Source of the DNA: JAKAGE01 sp964416665
GTDB taxonomy: Bacteria; Patescibacteriota; Minisyncoccia; UBA6257; 2-01-FULL-56-20
Direction of reading: 5' to 3'
Length of the DNA stretch: 64,000 bases
Assembly: GCA_964416665.1 (NCBI GenBank)
Contig: CAYQFA010000001.1
Location: 1 to 64,000, forward strand
In this document: piece after piece, positions 34,231 through 41,858 of the stretch
Layout: the number at the start of each line of letters is the position of its first letter
Numbering within the stretch: position 1 is the first letter of the stretch
The notes under the pieces: model-generated
What the model was told of the DNA's origin: nothing
Databases searched by the model: none
The model's input: only the letters and a program-made list of their open reading frames with translations
Made by a program: the position numbers and the translations under genes

Positions 34231-34258
34231 AAAAATTCCCGCGCGCGCGGGGATTTTT
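34231..34258 (+). terminator. Intrinsic terminator after the NERD unit
   Basis: The hairpin has an A-rich left flank, a GC stem (CCCGCG/CGCGGG region) and a right T-tract: about 13 bp with one G-T wobble (34231-34258). Confidence 0.85.
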
Positions 34259-34298
34259 AGTGAAGTCGGTCGTTCATGTCATACTAGAAAAAGAAAAA

Positions 34299-34418
34299 AT
34301 GGAATGTGCGGGGTGTTTCGACTTTCTTGAACGACCAGAATGTGACGAAGTTGTTACCGATGCGTACGATTTTCATGGCGATGATTGTGTTTGGTTTATG
34401 ATGTTCGTCGTTGGATGA
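34299..34418 (+). CDS. Possible tiny Cys-containing protein (39 aa)
   Basis: ATG at 34299 opens a 39-residue frame (MECAGCFDFLERPECDEVVT then an acidic/aromatic end) with a CxxC pair and four cysteines in total. A CATACT box (34279-34284) lies 15 nt upstream. The CxxC could bind metal. The frame is short and may be chance. It lies between the NERD unit and lexA. Confidence 0.3.
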   Translation: MECAGCFDFLERPECDEVVTDAYDFHGDDCVWFMMFVVG

Positions 34419-34492
34419 TCGACCTTTCTTTTTTCTATTTATTATTTCGCAAGGAATTGCCTACTCGATAAGTCTAGGCGGCCCCGGGGAAT

Positions 34493-34543
34493 CTGTCAAG
34501 TGTCAAGAGGACTTGACAGCAGTCAAGCAGTTCGTGGTATAAT
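34493..34543 (+). promoter_or_regulatory. lexA promoter with TGTCAAG operator cluster
   Basis: TGTCAAG occurs twice in tandem (34494-34500, 34501-34507), once inverted as CTTGACA (34512-34518) and again as GTCAAG (34522-34527). CTGTCAAG/CTTGACAG form a perfect 8-bp inverted repeat (34493-34500, 34512-34519). The inverted copy is also the -35 TTGACA (34513-34518), 19 nt before TATAAT (34538-34543), itself 6 nt before the ATG. This suggests LexA autorepression through a non-E. coli operator. Confidence 0.7.
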
Positions 34544-34549
34544 AGCCTT

Positions 34550-35218
34550 ATGGAAACCCAGAAACTGCATCCTATCCAGGAAAAACTGCTTAGATTGGCT
34601 CAAAATCGCAGCATTTCCAGTCTTTCCTTGCGGGAAATCGGTGAATTAGTTGGGGATAAGTCAGCCCAGAAGATAAAACATCACCTCCAGCAGCTCGAAA
34701 AGCGAGGGCTTTTGAAGATCGACCACATCAAAGGGACCATCGAAAGACCTCAAAACGGCTGGATCGACGGTTTTCTCCAGAATGGAAAACGCCTGCTCCA
34801 GATTCCCATCGTCGGTGTCGCCAACTGCGGCCCTGCCGAAGTGCTTGCGGATGAGAACGTCGTTGGCTACCTTCGTGTTTCGAATTCGCTTATCAAACGA
34901 CAAAACAACACGGGGCTTTTTGCCGTGCGTGCCGATGGATTTTCTATGAACCAGGCGAGGGTGAACGGTAAAGTCATCAATGATGGCGATTATCTTATCG
35001 TTGATAACAGCGACTGCATGCCGGATGAAGGCGAGGTGATCCTGTCGGTCATTGACGGCGCCGCGAACGTAAAGCGGTTTCATAAAGATAAAGAGAACAA
35101 GCAGGTCGTCCTCGTTTCGGACTCGACGGAAGATTTTGCTCCCATCTATATTTCTCCCGACGACGATTTTTTCGTGAACGGCAAGGTGGTGGACGTTATC
35201 AAGCGGCCTTCGCTATAA
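34550..35218 (+). CDS. lexA: LexA-family repressor/autoprotease
   Basis: A 222-residue SOS-type repressor. It has an N-terminal winged-helix DNA-binding domain (1-65). The S24 peptidase domain carries the cleavage region IPIVGVANCGPAEV, catalytic Ser132 in GFSMN and Lys175 in NVKRF. The scissile bond appears to be Cys93-Gly94, as in UmuD, rather than the Ala-Gly of most LexA. It would self-cleave on RecA filaments and derepress targets. TATAAT lies 6 nt before the ATG. A repeated TGTCAAG cluster overlaps the promoter. The UDG gene follows 7 nt after its stop. Confidence 0.9.
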   Translation: METQKLHPIQEKLLRLAQNRSISSLSLREIGELVGDKSAQKIKHHLQQLEKRGLLKIDHIKGTIERPQNGWIDGFLQNGKRLLQIPIVGVANCGPAEVLADENVVGYLRVSNSLIKRQNNTGLFAVRADGFSMNQARVNGKVINDGDYLIVDNSDCMPDEGEVILSVIDGAANVKRFHKDKENKQVVLVSDSTEDFAPIYISPDDDFFVNGKVVDVIKRPSL

Positions 35219-35225
35219 TGTCCCT

Positions 35226-35876
35226 ATGGATAAAGCTGCGCAGCTTAAGGAACTTGAGGCGCACATAGCCGCGGATCGGGCGCTTCCGCTTCAGGAATCG
35301 AACCTCGTTTTTGGCGAGGGAAATATTGATTGCGATGTGATGTTCATCGGTGAGGCGCCGGGTGTGAACGAAGACCGCCTGAAGCGGCCGTTCGTCGGCC
35401 GGGCCGGCCAGTTGCTCGACAATATGATCGAGGGGCTCGGTTGGAAGCGCGGGGATGTTTATATCACCAACATTGTAAAGCGGCGCCCGCCGGACAATCG
35501 CGATCCGTTGCCAAGCGAGATAGAGGCGTATAAGCCATATCTCACGAGCCAGATCGGGATCATAAAGCCGAAACTCATTGTGACGCTCGGCCGTTTTTCG
35601 ATGAATTATTTTTTACCCGAGGCGAAAATAACCCGTGACCATGGGCGTCCGCTGGCGGTTGACGGCCAGATGATATTCCCTGTCTATCATCCTGCGGCCG
35701 CCTTGCGCGCGACGACGATGATGGAGGTTCTTCGCGACGACTTTAAAAAAATCCCAAAGGTTCTGGCGGGCGAGCCGGTCATCGAACTGCCGCCGGCATT
35801 CGATGTGCCCGCCCGGGAGTCCGCCAAAGAACCGGGACCGAAAACAGAGAAACCGAAACAGGGAAGTTTGTTCTAG
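35226..35876 (+). CDS. Family-4-type uracil-DNA glycosylase without Fe-S cysteines
   Basis: A 216-residue glycosylase that excises uracil. Motifs are FIGEAPG (residues 40-46), RPFVGRAGQLLD (54-65), TNIVKRRPPDNR and the C-terminal motif HPAAALR (155-161). Family 4 enzymes normally hold a 4Fe-4S cluster with four Cys. Here those positions read Asp17, Leu20, Arg86 and Tyr102, and only one Cys exists in the protein. A Lys/Pro tail ends in QGSLF, a clamp-binding-like motif. TATAAT (35214-35219) lies 6 nt before the ATG. It follows lexA closely. Confidence 0.9.
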   Translation: MDKAAQLKELEAHIAADRALPLQESNLVFGEGNIDCDVMFIGEAPGVNEDRLKRPFVGRAGQLLDNMIEGLGWKRGDVYITNIVKRRPPDNRDPLPSEIEAYKPYLTSQIGIIKPKLIVTLGRFSMNYFLPEAKITRDHGRPLAVDGQMIFPVYHPAAALRATTMMEVLRDDFKKIPKVLAGEPVIELPPAFDVPARESAKEPGPKTEKPKQGSLF

Positions 35877-35895
35877 GGCGTGGTATTATTGTGAT

Positions 35896-36243
35896 ATGGA
35901 CTTCGCTCTGGTGTATCTTCTCCAACGATTTTTTTACCGCATTTTTGAGTTTTTCCATCACTGGTATATCAACGGCTCGCGCGCGATCGGTCGCGGGTTC
36001 ATGGGCGCACTCACGTCGGCGGACCATTCGCTTGCCCTGAAGATCACGCTCCGCCATTTTTTCGATCCGCTCTACGGGGATTATAGCGTCATCGGAAGGA
36101 TCCTCGGTATCATTTTCCGCTCCGGGCGTATTGCGATTGGAACGGTGGTTTATGTCATCCTCGCGGCCGTCTTCCTTTTGATCTATCTTGTTTGGATCGC
36201 GATCCCATTCATCATTTTTTACTATGCTGCAAAAACCTTCTAG
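35896..36243 (+). CDS. Small membrane protein preceding the Clp ATPase
   Basis: A 115-residue protein with an amphipathic aromatic N-terminus and one long or two adjacent hydrophobic helices near residues 72-112. TATTAT (35884-35889) lies 6 nt before the ATG, which fixes the start. Its last 20 nt overlap the membrane-tethered Clp gene, so the two are probably translated together and may form a membrane complex. No family is recognised. Confidence 0.75.
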   Translation: MDFALVYLLQRFFYRIFEFFHHWYINGSRAIGRGFMGALTSADHSLALKITLRHFFDPLYGDYSVIGRILGIIFRSGRIAIGTVVYVILAAVFLLIYLVWIAIPFIIFYYAAKTF

Positions 36244-38740
36244 CCTCGAATCATATTTGGACGAGCCGCGCTTACGAATGACCTTCGCGGGAAGGCTTTT
36301 GGTCCGCGTCGTTGACTGCGTCGCGTATGTTGTTTTTGTCATCGCCACGGTCGCCTTCCTTTTCTCGGGGATCCATTTCATCGTTTGGATCGGGATATTC
36401 ATGCTCCTCTTCCTGGTCGACCTTTTGATGCACCATGGCCAGGGAGATGTTCCCATTTCCGAACTTGATTCCAAAGGGGGCAAGATAAATCTTGCAAGTG
36501 TGATGTCGCCGGCGACGTTCAATGCGATCGAGCGCGTGCTCGATCGGAGCATCGTCACCAAGCGGAACTTTTTTCTCGAGCTCGCGAAGCGGCTGCTCGA
36601 ATCGCCGCAGATCGAGGAAGGTCTGCGCCGGCTGGATGTGAAGCCCGACGAATTCAGGACCAAGCTTGAGTCGCTCCTTGACGATCCGAGCACGCTCGTG
36701 ACCGCGCAGACGAAAGAAGAGCGTCTGCAAAAGATCGAGGTGGTCGTGACGCAGGCATTTCAGGAGGCGATCGCCGCCAACCGCGAATTCATCCAGCCAC
36801 CCGACCTCTTCTCGGCGCTCGGGAAGATCAACGACGAGGCGCTCAACCGTCTTTTCAATCTTTTCTCCATCAATCCGGGCGATCTTGAGCGCGCTCTACT
36901 TTTCGGTTCTCTCATCCGCCACGGGCTTTTCAAAAGGCTGCCATCGATGCTCGATGGCTTCGGTGGGCGGCGGACGATCAAGCATCGCATCATGAACCGC
37001 GCATGGACGTCGCGTCCGACGCCGCTGCTCGACAGGTATAGCAGCGACTTCACCGACCTCGCCCGTAGCGCGCAGGTGGGATTCCTTATCGGCCATGAGG
37101 CCGAGTATGAACGGTTGGTGGAAACGCTTGCGCGGCCGGTCGATCCGAACGCGCTGCTTATCGGCGAAGCGGGTATCGGCAAGGAAAGCATCGTTCAGCA
37201 TCTCGCGCTTGCGCTTGTGAATGATGACGTGCCAAAGGGCTTGTTCGATAAGCGTCTTGTGAGCCTTCAGATTCAAAGTCTTGTTGCCGGCGCCGCGCCG
37301 GAAGAGCTCGGTGCCCGTCTTAAAGGGATCGTCCAGGAGATTTATGACGCGGGCAACGTGGTGCTTTATATTCCCGACATCCACAACCTTGTTCACACCT
37401 CGGGCACGGCGTTCCTTTCCGCCGCCGATGCGCTCATGCCGATCATCATGGCGAACAATTTCCCGGTCATCGGATCCACATATCCCAAGGAGTTCAAACA
37501 ATTCATCGAGCCGCGCAGCGATTTCGTCGGGGCTTTTGAGGAGATCTCGGTTTCGGAGATCAGCGAGGCCGATGCGGAAAAATTGCTCACCTACGAGAGC
37601 TCCATCTTTGAGAACGATTCCGGTATCGAGATCAGTTTTGGCGCGATCAAGCGCGCGGTGTTCCTCGCAAAAAAATATTTGCGGGCAAAGTTCCTTCCGT
37701 CGAGCGCCGAGGAACTTTTGAAGAGCGCATTGGTTGATGCAGAGCGCCGTGGCGAGAAGACATTGACCCCCGAGCGCGTGACGGCGGTCGCCGAGGAGAA
37801 GGTGAACATCCCCATGCACGAGGCGGAAGGTGCGGAGGCGGAAAAGCTCCTTAATATGGAGGCGATCATCCATAATAATCTTGTCGGTCAGGACGAGGCC
37901 GTGAAGGCGGTCGCCCAGGCGCTTCGCGAATATCGCAGCGGATTGACGCGGAAGGGCGGCCCCATCGCGAGCTTTCTCTTTGTCGGCCCGACCGGCGTCG
38001 GCAAGACCGAGCTCGCGAAGATCCTTACTGAGATCCAGTTCGGTTCCGAGAAAATGATGGTGCGTTTTGACATGACGGAGTATCAGGACAAGCAAAGCTT
38101 CTATCGTTTCATTGGTTCGCCGGACGGTCAGGTCCGCGGCGCGCTCACGGATGCGATTTTGGCAAAGCCATACAGCCTCGTGCTGCTCGATGAGTTCGAA
38201 AAGGCGTATCCGGACATTCTCAATTTATTCCTGCAGGTTCTGGACGACGGTCGTTTGACCGACGGCCTCGGTCGCGTCGTCGATTTCACCAACACGATCA
38301 TCATCGCCACTTCGAACGCACATTCGGACATCATCAACGAGGCGCTTTCGAAGGGCGAATCGATCGCGGACATTTCGGAATATGTGAAGGCGCGGCTCAT
38401 TGATATTTTCAAGCCGGAGCTCTTGAACCGCTTTTCGAAGATCATCGTTTTCAAGAATCTCGAACCTGCCGACCTCGTCAAGATCGTCGAGTTCAATGTG
38501 CGCGATTTTGTCGCCACCGTAAAAGAGCAGGGGATCTACCTCGATTTTTCACCGGAAGCGCTCAATGAGATCGCGAAGCTTGGCTACGACCCCGCGTTCG
38601 GCGCCCGTCCGTTGCGCCGCGTGATCGACGAAAAGATCCGTGCGCCGCTCTCTGAGGCTATCCTCGCGAAGAAAGTGGTGAAGGGAAGCAAAGTAAAGCT
38701 GGTGTACGCGAACGACAAGTTCGATTTTGTGAGCGAGTAA
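36224..38740 (+). CDS. Membrane-tethered Clp/Hsp100 AAA+ ATPase
   Basis: An 838-residue protein. Two membrane helices (about 23-45 and 47-64) precede a Clp-N-like helical region (about 85-235). AAA1 follows, with Walker A GEAGIGKES (314-322, Lys320) but a degenerate Walker B YIPDIHN, where the catalytic Glu is Ile386. AAA2 is intact, with GPTGVGKT (588-595, Lys594), LLDEFEKA (Asp656, Glu657) and the ClpB_D2-small domain. Cytosolic ClpB/ClpC lack the membrane helices. A role as a membrane-localised unfoldase is inferred. No ClpP is nearby. The 3' end is duplicated in inverted form just downstream. Confidence 0.92.
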   Translation: MLQKPSSLESYLDEPRLRMTFAGRLLVRVVDCVAYVVFVIATVAFLFSGIHFIVWIGIFMLLFLVDLLMHHGQGDVPISELDSKGGKINLASVMSPATFNAIERVLDRSIVTKRNFFLELAKRLLESPQIEEGLRRLDVKPDEFRTKLESLLDDPSTLVTAQTKEERLQKIEVVVTQAFQEAIAANREFIQPPDLFSALGKINDEALNRLFNLFSINPGDLERALLFGSLIRHGLFKRLPSMLDGFGGRRTIKHRIMNRAWTSRPTPLLDRYSSDFTDLARSAQVGFLIGHEAEYERLVETLARPVDPNALLIGEAGIGKESIVQHLALALVNDDVPKGLFDKRLVSLQIQSLVAGAAPEELGARLKGIVQEIYDAGNVVLYIPDIHNLVHTSGTAFLSAADALMPIIMANNFPVIGSTYPKEFKQFIEPRSDFVGAFEEISVSEISEADAEKLLTYESSIFENDSGIEISFGAIKRAVFLAKKYLRAKFLPSSAEELLKSALVDAERRGEKTLTPERVTAVAEEKVNIPMHEAEGAEAEKLLNMEAIIHNNLVGQDEAVKAVAQALREYRSGLTRKGGPIASFLFVGPTGVGKTELAKILTEIQFGSEKMMVRFDMTEYQDKQSFYRFIGSPDGQVRGALTDAILAKPYSLVLLDEFEKAYPDILNLFLQVLDDGRLTDGLGRVVDFTNTIIIATSNAHSDIINEALSKGESIADISEYVKARLIDIFKPELLNRFSKIIVFKNLEPADLVKIVEFNVRDFVATVKEQGIYLDFSPEALNEIAKLGYDPAFGARPLRRVIDEKIRAPLSEAILAKKVVKGSKVKLVYANDKFDFVSE

Positions 38741-38902
38741 ACAGGCATCACAATACTCCTGCGCACAAATATAAAATTTGGGGTCGGCTCGTTTTTTGCT
38801 AAAAACGGCCTACGCCTCGGCGCCTTCGCGCCTCCGGCATACCCCAAATTTTATATTTGTGCGCAGGAGTATTGTGATGCCACTAGGCTCGCTCACAAAA
38901 TC
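38723..38902. repeat. Long palindrome enclosing the 56-nt core (copy 2)
   Basis: Perfect 41-bp arms 38744-38784 and 38841-38881 enclose a 56-nt core (38785-38840). After a 6-nt mismatch the palindrome resumes for 15 bp (38723-38737 and 38888-38902), the left part being the last codons of the Clp gene. The core has a first hairpin GGC-t-CGTTTTT/AAAAACG-GCC with loop TGCT and a second hairpin GGCGC/GCGCC with loop CTTC. Its right 32 nt are identical to copy 1 except one base. The arms are unrelated to those of copy 1. Confidence 0.9.
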
Positions 38903-38961
38903 AGATTCATCCTTGGAAGAGGCTAGTTTGAAGTCGCTGTGGTTTATGATAGGCTTTCGCT

Positions 38962-39408
38962 ATGGAAATCTCAGACAAGGTCAGGGCGTTAGGTCTCCCT
39001 ATCGGAAAGTATGTGGTCGTCGGTGGTGCAATGGAGGCATTCGGCATTCGCAAGGCGAAGGATCTTGATATTGTCGTGACGGAAGATCTTTTTATGGAGT
39101 TGATGCAGAAAGGATGGAAGCTGTGCGAATGCGAGAAGTGTCAGGCGGGATGGCAACGCGGATCCACAGACAGGATTTTAAAGGGAAATGGCGTTGATAT
39201 TTTATCGGAGTACTCATGCGACGATCGTTACTTTGCAGAAACCGATTGGCTTATAAAAAATGCTACGCTCATTGACGGCGTGCCATATATTCAACTTGAG
39301 GAACTTGTGAAATGGAAGAAGGCGTCGGGGAGGGAAAAGGATTTAAGGGATATCATTCTTATTGAGGAATTTTTTGCCAAGCAGGATTGTTCTGAGAATG
39401 TGAAATAA
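38962..39408 (+). CDS. Nucleotidyltransferase-fold protein
   Basis: A 148-residue protein with VVVGGAMEAFGIRKAKDLDIVVTE, the Gly-Gly and paired-Asp pattern of minimal nucleotidyltransferases (MNT or DUF6036-like). An IQLEELVKWKKASGREKDLRD segment common in such proteins follows. Five cysteines, three of them close together (CECEKC), are unusual and could bind metal. Relatives act in toxin-antitoxin systems or small-molecule modification. No HEPN partner is adjacent, so no system is claimed. Confidence 0.75.
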   Translation: MEISDKVRALGLPIGKYVVVGGAMEAFGIRKAKDLDIVVTEDLFMELMQKGWKLCECEKCQAGWQRGSTDRILKGNGVDILSEYSCDDRYFAETDWLIKNATLIDGVPYIQLEELVKWKKASGREKDLRDIILIEEFFAKQDCSENVK

Positions 39409-39466
39409 ATTTTAGAAATCAGTGAGGCGGATGGATAATCTTTTCGCTAATATGTGATGGGTAGTC

Positions 39467-39537
39467 CCAGATAGCAAAAGCCCCTCTGAAACCTGCTGTG
39501 CAGACACAACGGTTTCAGAGGGGCTTTTGCTATCTGG
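39467..39537. terminator. 27-bp perfect hairpin between convergent genes
   Basis: Arms 39467-39493 and 39511-39537 are perfect inverted copies around a 17-nt loop. AGCAAAAGCCCC on one side and GGGGCTTTTGCT on the other provide T-rich 3' flanks in either direction. It separates the convergent nucleotidyltransferase and RNase J genes, so it probably terminates both. Confidence 0.85.
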
Positions 39538-39541
39538 CTAT

Positions 39542-41533
39542 CTATATCTCTATTATTACCGGCAGGATCATCGGCCGGCGCTTCGTTTTCGTGTAGAGGA
39601 ACTGGCCGACCTGGTCGCGGATCAGCGTCTTCAAATAGTCCGGCTCGATCTCGCGATAGTTCGGCAGGCGCTGCATGAGCGAACGGATGCGTTTGCGGAT
39701 CTCGTCGAGCATCTCCTGATTCTCTTTGAGATAGATGAACCCACGCGAAATGATGTCCGGGTTTTTTAAGATCTTTCCTTTGTCGCGATCGATGGCAAGA
39801 ATGATGACGATCATCCCTTCCTGGGCGAGTGCGCGGCGGTCGCGTAAGACGACCTCTTCCACGTCGCCCACGCCAAGGCCATCCACCATCACATAGAACG
39901 CCGGCACGGTTTCCTTGGTCACTTTGAATGAATCTTTCGTGAGCTCTGCCACTTCACCATTGTCCATGAGGCGGACATTGTCCTTCGCCACACCCGCATC
40001 GCGCGCAGTCTGCCCGTTTGCGGCGCGCATGAAGTAGTAGCCGTGCACCGGCATGAGGAATTTCGGCTTGAGCAGTTCAATGATGAGTTTGATGTCGCCC
40101 TTGGGGGCATGGCCGGAAGAGTGGATGTCCACAAGCGCCGAGTGGAAGACGATCGCGCCCTGGCGCGCCAGATTGTCCTTCACGGTCTGCACGCTTTTCT
40201 CATTGCCCGGAATGACGGATGACGAGAGCACGAACGTGTCGCCCGGCTTGATCTTGATGTGGCGGTGCTCGCCGTTTATGATTTTCATAAGGCCGGCGTT
40301 CGATTCGCCCTGGGCGCCGGTGGAAAGGATCATTACTTTATCATCTTTGAATTTACTGACCTCCTCCACGGAGATGAGCGTGCCCTCTTTCGCCTTCACA
40401 AAGCCGAGGTTCTGCGCGATCTGGATGTTCGTCTTCATTGAGTAGCCGTTCAGCGCGACCTTGCGGCCAAGTTTCTCGGCGATCTTGATGATCTCCGCGA
40501 TGCGCGTGATGAGAGAAGAGAACGTCGCCACGACGATGCGGCCCTCGGCAGCCCTGAATATCTCTTCGAGATTTTTCTCCACGGTTTTTTCCGAGACCGA
40601 ATGGCCGGGCTTCTCTGCATTCGTGCTGTCCACCATGAAGGTGTGCACGCCCATTTTGCCGAGCTTTTCGAACTCCTCGAGGCCGTGCGGGTTGCCTTCG
40701 TCATCGTAGTCAAGACGGAAGTCCGCGAAGTGGACGATGTTGCCGATCGGCGTCTTCATCATTACGCCGGTCGTTTCCGGGATCGTATGCGGTACGCCGA
40801 AGAACAGCGCAGTGAAGTTGTTCGAGAGTTTCATTTCGTCGCCATTTTTGACGATCTGGATATTCATTTTCGGCGCGTTCGGAAAATCGTCGGCGCGCTT
40901 TTCGATGATCGCCTTTGTGATGGATGTCGCGTAGATCGGAGGATTGCCGAGCCGGCCGAGCACGTGCGGCAGTGCGCCAATGTGGTCATAGTGGCCGTGC
41001 GTCAGAATGATGGCGGCGATGTTTTGTTTCCTTTTTTCGAGATAATCGACGTTTGGGATGATGTAATCGATTCCCGGGGTTTCTTCTTCGGGGAACTGCA
41101 GACCCATATCAATGATCACGATCTCATTCTTGTACTCCAGAAATGAGCAGTTGCGGCCGACCTCTTCAAGCCCACCAAGCGGCACAAGGCGCACCGCGTC
41201 CGGGTTGGATCTTTCATTGGGATCGCGGGCGACCATCGGCTTCGGACCCAGTTTCGAGTTTGGCACATTGATGACGCCTGGCCGTGGGCCCATCGCTCGC
41301 GGCGAGGCGGAACGCGGACCTCGCGGCCGATCTCCATGTTCGCGGTGCTCACGTGTCCCCGGCGCTTGGCGTGAGGCCTGGCCGTGGTTATTATGCGCCG
41401 GCGTCGGTGCTGCCATCGGCATCGCCATTGATGGCCGCATCGCCGGGCCTGTCGGTGCCGGCCGTCGGCGTATTTCCGGCGGCTTTATCCTGGGCCGCTC
41501 GGTTGGTTTTTGATTTTCGTTTTTCTTTATCAT
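39542..41533 (-). CDS. rnj: Ribonuclease J with low-complexity N-terminal extension
   Basis: A 663-residue RNase J. The MBL motif THGHYDHIG carries His179, His181, Asp183 and His184. The beta-CASP region contains LSTGAQGESNAGL, and the C-terminal domain is complete. The first 110 residues are a Pro/Arg/Ala-rich disordered extension, absent from Bacillus enzymes, that could bind RNA or partners. It degrades and matures RNA with 5' exo- and endonuclease activity. An unusually A-rich leader precedes the ATG (reverse strand). Confidence 0.95.
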   Translation of the reverse strand: MIKKNENQKPTERPRIKPPEIRRRPAPTGPAMRPSMAMPMAAPTPAHNNHGQASRQAPGTREHREHGDRPRGPRSASPRAMGPRPGVINVPNSKLGPKPMVARDPNERSNPDAVRLVPLGGLEEVGRNCSFLEYKNEIVIIDMGLQFPEEETPGIDYIIPNVDYLEKRKQNIAAIILTHGHYDHIGALPHVLGRLGNPPIYATSITKAIIEKRADDFPNAPKMNIQIVKNGDEMKLSNNFTALFFGVPHTIPETTGVMMKTPIGNIVHFADFRLDYDDEGNPHGLEEFEKLGKMGVHTFMVDSTNAEKPGHSVSEKTVEKNLEEIFRAAEGRIVVATFSSLITRIAEIIKIAEKLGRKVALNGYSMKTNIQIAQNLGFVKAKEGTLISVEEVSKFKDDKVMILSTGAQGESNAGLMKIINGEHRHIKIKPGDTFVLSSSVIPGNEKSVQTVKDNLARQGAIVFHSALVDIHSSGHAPKGDIKLIIELLKPKFLMPVHGYYFMRAANGQTARDAGVAKDNVRLMDNGEVAELTKDSFKVTKETVPAFYVMVDGLGVGDVEEVVLRDRRALAQEGMIVIILAIDRDKGKILKNPDIISRGFIYLKENQEMLDEIRKRIRSLMQRLPNYREIEPDYLKTLIRDQVGQFLYTKTKRRPMILPVIIEI

Positions 41534-41620
41534 TTGTTTCTTTTATTTTTAATGTTTAATTTTTTTTATTTAAAATGCTTACGTTTTCTGTTTTTTTGTT
41601 TAGTTTGTTTTTGTCGCCTA
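41534..41620 (-). promoter_or_regulatory. A-rich, G-poor leader upstream of RNase J
   Basis: On the reverse strand about 85 nt before the ATG consist mainly of A with some T and C, with several AAA-rich blocks and only a few G. No Shine-Dalgarno or hairpin is seen. It could be an unstructured leader allowing ribosome entry or autoregulatory cleavage by RNase J or Y. That function is inference. Confidence 0.4.
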
Positions 41621-41718
41621 AAATCCGGCCGGAGTTCATCGGCGCGATGTCTTACGATGCTTGACTATGAGGTCTGACATGAAATGCAATTTGCCATTGT
41701 CGCGATGCTTTTTCGATC

Positions 41719-41804
41719 TGTGCCCTCCAGAGGATTTGAACCTCCACGGGATTGCTCCCACAGCGACCTGAACGCTGCGCGTCTGCCGGTTTCGCCAGGA
41801 GGGC
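41719..41804 (-). tRNA. tRNA-Leu (anticodon CAG)
   Basis: An 86-nt class II tRNA. Acceptor GCCCTCC/GGAGGGC with discriminator A, anticodon loop TTCAGGT (CAG; bases 41768-41770), long variable arm GTGGGAGCAATCCCGT and T-arm GGTTCAAATCC. CCA is not encoded. It has its own promoter at 41859-41887. Confidence 0.95.
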
Positions 41805-41858
41805 AGAACAATCCACTTCTCCGTCACTTTAGAAGGAGTAACCGTCTTAGTGCTTCCA

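Noticed and set aside
38584..39068. Two frames on opposite strands that share the peptide TPNFIFVRRSIVMP
   Set aside because: The identical peptide is produced by the perfect 41-bp palindrome read from both sides, not by homologous genes.
38962..39408. Toxin-antitoxin module based on the nucleotidyltransferase fold
   Set aside because: No HEPN or other partner ORF is adjacent on either side, so a MNT/HEPN system cannot be supported.
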